Positions 57,501-63,500 of a stretch of 64,000 bases of DNA are shown here, piece after piece. The stretch is from Hermodice carunculata (taxonomy: Eukaryota > Annelida > Polychaeta > Eunicida > Amphinomidae), in assembly GCA_964020975.1 (NCBI GenBank), contig OZ026622.1, positions 52,793,562 to 52,857,561 of the forward strand, read 5' to 3'. The notes beneath the pieces were generated by a model, which was given only the letters and a program-made list of their open reading frames with translations, did no database searches and was not told the DNA's origin. The position numbers and the translations under genes are program-made. Every line of letters starts with the position of its first letter. Within the stretch, counting starts at the first letter, position 1.

Positions 57501-60500
57501 AGAAAATACAAAACAGAAATGTCACAACCATAGCTACAAAACAGACATGTCAAAAACACAGCTACAAAACAGACATATTACAAACATAGCTACAAAACAG
57601 GCATGTCACAAAAATAGAGCTACAAGACACACGTCACAAACACAGCAACAAAACAGATATGTCACAAACACAGCAACAAAACAGACATGTCACAAACACA
57701 GCTACAAAACAGACATGTCACAAAACAGCAACAAAACAGACATGTCACAAACACAGCTACAAAAAAGCATGTCACAACCACAGCTACAAAACAGACATGT
57801 CACAACCACAGTTACAAAACAGACGTTATGTCACAAGGGGGTCATCGTTTGTATTGCTTTTGTTATCAGTACTTGCAACAAAGCTATACTGTATATCCAA
57901 TCCTCACTTTGTGCATAAAAAAATAGTAAGACAATATTTGTACAACTCTCAAACTATAAAAAAGTTTATCACCAACATCTGAATGCCCAGTGATAATAGC
58001 CTTAGCAAAACCAAGGGTGAATAAATTTATGTATACCATGTACTATATCTGGTTCAAAAATATTAAGTTTCACATAAGGATAAGCAAAATGATTTTAGGG
58101 ATAGATAGCCAGTTTGTTATGTTTTTGAAATGAATGAAACACAGTGACAGATAAGCAACAGTTTGGGACTGCTAATAGGCTTAAAGGCCCTTTTACAAAA
58201 CCTCTTTCTCCCGCGGGAGAATGAGCTTGACCTGGGACAGGGACACACAGGTGCACTGAACCTGTGTGTCCCTGTCCCAGGCCAAGGTCATTCTCCCGCG
58301 GGAGAAAGGGGTTTTGTAAAAGGGCCTTTAAGTGAGAGTTATAACATGAAAGGAGACGATTATGGCTTATAACTGTCGAGTGGCGAAGCCAAGGGACAGT
58401 TGTAATAGCCATAATCGTCTCCTTTCATGTTATGACACATTTGTCATTGGCTGGTAGGAATGGTCATTTGTGTTTAGGTCGGATCAGTGATTTCATGATT
58501 GAAAGCGTATTATCTGTCAGTGACGTAATCAAATTCTTACACACACGTGTGACAGTGTCATTTCACTTCTGGGTCACTTCATTCGTGCTTTCGCTCAGGT
58601 GTTCAGGTAGTTCGTGAATCTGCTAGCTGCCACAAAATGGAAGATGACATGCCTCTAATTGAACTTGATAATATTGCAACTCAGCAATTATTTTTCCAAA
58701 GAAACGACGGCACCGGCAGTACTGGGAGGTATGTTGGCTTTTATTTGTAGTGTGTTTACAATTTCACAATCAAAGTTTGCTTTGCGTTCATGATATGCTA
58801 CTGCATCAAGACTACTGACTCGGAGAAGTTTTGTGGCTAATGGCATAATGCCTGCTGGCACTTGAATGGAAAGTTTTTATCATGGAAATTCAGGTAAATC
58901 ATTTCAAATTTTATTGTTAGACATTGAAAGGGTTAATTTGGAAAGAGTGAGTTATAGGTTTTACTTAATTCACTCTTTTTGCGGGCCCTTTTTGCGATTA
59001 TTGAGGGTGAAGGTCAGCCCAAAAAAGATGCATTATCAAGTTTCATGATACATTTTCTTTCATGATCAGTGGTTATGGGATATAATCAACACTTTTTGAG
59101 CCTTATGATTGGCTAATTTCTACCAGCCATATGACAAGAATAGTTTTACAACAGTGTTGTGGTCATTGTAAACTTCAATGTCGACACAGCAGTTTCATAA
59201 TGAGACACCATTAGAAAAAAGCATCATTATTTCTGCACGTCAAATGAACTTTACCAATGCAAGATGTTTTGATATCAAGAGACCTTAAATTTTTTTAAAA
59301 AATCAAATATCTCCAATTTTTTACTTTTGGCATTATTCCTGAAATATGGGTGTTAACCAGTTGATGCGGTGGCCCATGAAAAGCAGCCAGCCTTTGAAAG
59401 ACACAGGAAGCTGCCAATTATGCTTCCACACCTGCCCTAACTGTCACTGACCTGGGCCATCCACTGCCCCGGCTACTCCCAGCAATTTTCCATCCTGTTT
59501 GCCGTCCCTAACGCCCAAGACATCTGGCAGGGGGCAGCAGTGTATGGGTGTCTGCACATGTAGGATCTGCTGACCCAGCAGCAGTCCAGAAAGATCAATC
59601 TTAGCCACACCATATGGATCCCACGGCTTGTCACGCCCATGGAACGGGTTGTGCACTGTTCTTTTGCCTGTGGATGAAAGAAGAGTGCATTAGAGTGACC
59701 TAACATGAGACATTTCCCTTTGGCCCACTGGTCAAACATTAGGGAAAGTATTAAAGTGTCAATTGAGCATCTCCAAAAACTACCAAAGTCTGCAGTTAAA
59801 ACTGCTACGAGTATTGGACAGAAAAAGAGTATGATTCATCAATAGGATCACTGGATGTATCATGGGAATATTAATAAAAAATTTAGCATAGGTTTATGTT
59901 TAGATGAAAAAATTACATATTTCTGGGGCATGATTGACAAAGTAATTACAGCAAGAATTTTGTATTTTTTTTAATTTTAAGTTTTTTTTTCACATTTCAC
60001 AGACAAGTAGCAAAAATAAGCCAATGTAATAGCTTTATAACTTCAACTCTAACTTTGTATCATTTTTGGAAGCAAATAAAGATTGCTGAGACAGCCTGGG
60101 TTTCAAGCACAAATTGGCAGTACATTAAAAACTTGCTTTAACTTATTTTAGGCCCTACTAAATTTCATCTTTTTGCGACAAATATTGCCTTATTGCCCAC
60201 TTTACTTGTTTGCTTCAACAGTGAATGTTGTAATTATAGTCTTCATGGACATGGATCATGATTGTCTTTATAAATACCATAAAGTGATTACCCTGTTGAA
60301 TACGCCCAGGCGAACACTAAAGTCTTAGTGAATATTGTGTTTATTGCCCAGGTGAGCACTATACCCTCAGTACTGTATTTAAACTTGACTAACCTGAGAC
60401 TACACCAACATTACTGATCTTCTCATCCTCCAAGTCATCTCCAAACAATGTCGCCTTCAGTTTCTGTGCTTCCGTCACTCTGTCGCGATCGTGTACTTGA

Positions 60501-63500
60501 ATCTCCAGTGGGGGCCCATTCAGGTACTCCCTGAGCTCTGACGGTTCTATTATTCCTACAGTCAATGTATGCCAAACATTATTCTCTTGTTTCTCTAACC
60601 AAAGCTACCAAACACATTTGATTCAGTAAGTAATGAATAAAGTACTTAAATCATTCCACCTTAATGACGCTTTTTCCCCCTAACATTTAAATGTCGTCTG
60701 CTAATTGTATTTTATTAATTTAGGGATTATTTTTCAAAATTTTGAATGAAACTTAATTGCATGGAAGATCATTCCACATTATATGCCCATGGTCAACAGC
60801 TTTCTTTGGGGCACTCTGGGCCCAATGCGCCCAGAGCGTGACAAGGAAAGCTGTTGACTCGGTCTTCTATCAGGGTGGAATGAGCTAACATGCACCAGAA
60901 AACACTCTACTTCCAGCCATTCTCGACTGCTTCCTCATCAATATGTCACAGTCATCTAGAAATCTGAGTGCTTTATCTTTAACAAATAAAAATACAACTA
61001 GTTTGTATCATGAATTCAACATTTTTCAAATTACTCTAAGTTGAGGTTGTAGACTGTACTTGTGAAACACAATGCTCCCCAGTCCCGCCCACAGGTATGC
61101 CAACACAAGGTTTCGATACAATCTGCACAATACAAGGGATCAGCTCTTAGCTGGACATGTCACAGCTTTAGCATTACACTTTGTACCCTCTATAGACAGA
61201 GATTTTATGCACATATCTGTCCATGTACATGACACACATTTGAGCTCTTACCTGCCAGGACAACGTTCACGTCATCCCAGTAAATCTCTTTATCCTGCTC
61301 CCGACCTACGCTCTGGTGGACTGGGTTAGACATGAAGTTGTACTTGATGTAGGCTGGCTGGCACCTGGGTCACATGACAACACAGGTAAATGCAAATCAA
61401 TAAACAGTAAGCAAAATACTCATTTGTCCAACTTACAATCTGTATATACTAGAACATCAAGGACATTCAAGTTCCTCAGGTACAACCCACATCAGTTTTA
61501 CAGGCCCATCCCAGCCCTTTGTATTTCTTCAAACAAGAGGGCTCTGATGAGCCCATGCTCAGCTGACCTTTGATAAACAGAGCAAAGAGAAGTAGGCCCA
61601 CCTTGATTGGAAATGAGATTGTAACAATCCCCATTGACTTACACGGTTATCAATAGGAATGCATACATTAACTAAAAGATATCAGAATTTAACAGTTCAT
61701 TGAAAACCAGCAATTCAGAGTATCACCACCTGGTGAACATTTTTGTTTAACCCTCCCACAAACCACATTTCCACCAAGTGTTAGGACAACCTGAGTCGCA
61801 GTTTTGAAGAAGTTGAAAATAGTGAAAACACACAAAAATTCATTTAAAAACAAAAAGCCAAGTATTGCAGCACCACCTGTTGAACAAATTAAGGTCTGGT
61901 GATCCCCAGAAGTGTCCCTATGCAATTTCAAAGCAATTGGCCAAACAGTTTTGCAGAAGATATTTTTTAAGATTTTGCTAAAAAATTAACAAAAAAATTA
62001 TAACAAATCCAAAAATCACTGGAATGTGACCAAATGAAAAAGCTTGGCAGACAGCCTATGTCCCCACTAATGTAAAAATGAATATGGTTGATGGTTTTGG
62101 AGAAGTTGTCAAAAATGTAAATTTCCATTACAATCCCTATTGATTTTCATAGTAATCAACAGGCACACATGCATTAACTGACACACACCTGAATTGCAAA
62201 ATTTGTTAAAAATCAGGAATCCATAGTATCACCACCTAGTGAAAACGTTTGTTTACACTTTCCACAAGCTACATTTCCACAAGTTATAGCACAATCTGAG
62301 TTACAAGTTTGGAAAAGAAGTCCCAAATATCTTTATCACACAAAAATTCATTAAGATTTAGAAAAAAATCACACCACCTCTTGAACTAGTTGAGGTATGG
62401 TTCCCCAGAAGTTTCCCTATGCAATTTCAAAGCAATTGGCTTATCACTTTTTGAGATTTTATAAGCTTTGGTAAAAAAATTAACAAAAAATTCATAAATA
62501 ACCCAAAATTTCTGGAGGATAGCGGTTTGAACACTAGCCCAAGGTACATCCCCCACAAGTTTGAAGAGAATTTGCCTAATAGTTTTGGAGAAGTCAAAAA
62601 GGCAAATTGTTGATGGATGGACACTGACACTGGACAAAGGACCATAAGATAAGTTCAGCTGACTGACAAGTCAAGTCAGCTGAGCTAAGAAAGGGAGATA
62701 TGATTTTTGTGCACTTGGGGCTCTTTTTGCATGATTTAGCACATAATTATCTATTCTTTTTCTTTTTTCTCTTTTTTTTTTTTTAGATATGCATGAGATT
62801 GTGCCTATTTGATGTACAAGGTCACAGTGGTACTGACCGCAGTCTCAGCTGTGGGTAGGTTAATGGAGTGTCCGGCATGTTGGTTACACAGCGTGTTTTC
62901 AGGATGAGAGGGTTCAGCTTGCATCGATGTTCCTCGGACATCAGGTGACCAGACACAGACACTGTCAGGAAGACATCGTCTATACCTGTCACCGGCTTCT
63001 CTAGTCTTTCTGTGACTGTCTGCAGGCCTGAAGCATATGGACAACTTCTGATTTATCTCATTACACTATATACTTTCACACAGTCATTTTGTTTCTCTGG
63101 TCACAACGGTATTTGTCTAAGCAATTTCCACATGACACTTTATCACTTTGTAAAATTTATTCAACCTTTTGAAATGCGAAAATATCCCAGTAAAATTGAA
63201 AAGTTACAACTCTGAAACCCCTTCTCCCCGGAAAATTAATGGATCAACTAAGTTCCCCTGGCATGGCCCAACTTGTATGACAGTTCTGTTGTCAACACTC
63301 ATGACAAGGTCTGCACACCCACTTAGTCTATCAAAGTCTGTCAGTTAAGTTACCATAAGCTGGTATAAATTACACGAGTATATGTACCTTATGTACCTGC
63401 CCACTGAGAGGTAAATCAAATAATACCTGCAAAGAGTTTCTTCATTGGAATGGAGACATTACAAACACCAAATTTCTTTGCCTGCTCAGCGGCCGCCTGT

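Larger units (their letters stand above)
53877..57506 (+). mobile_element. Penelope-like retroelement, about 3.6 kb, EN+ type
   Basis: It is flanked by the 14-base direct repeat TACAAAACAGAAAT (53,863-53,876 and 57,507-57,520), inside a 28-bp minisatellite. It contains an Arg-rich ORF, a large RT plus GIY-YIG ORF and a 3' region with a hammerhead ribozyme. The left edge is a run of 22 T, then GGCCCC. No second terminal repeat was seen at the 5' end, so the copy may be 5'-truncated. The long open frame indicates recent insertion. It lies in intron 5 of the CFAP92-like gene, in opposite orientation. Confidence 0.9.
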
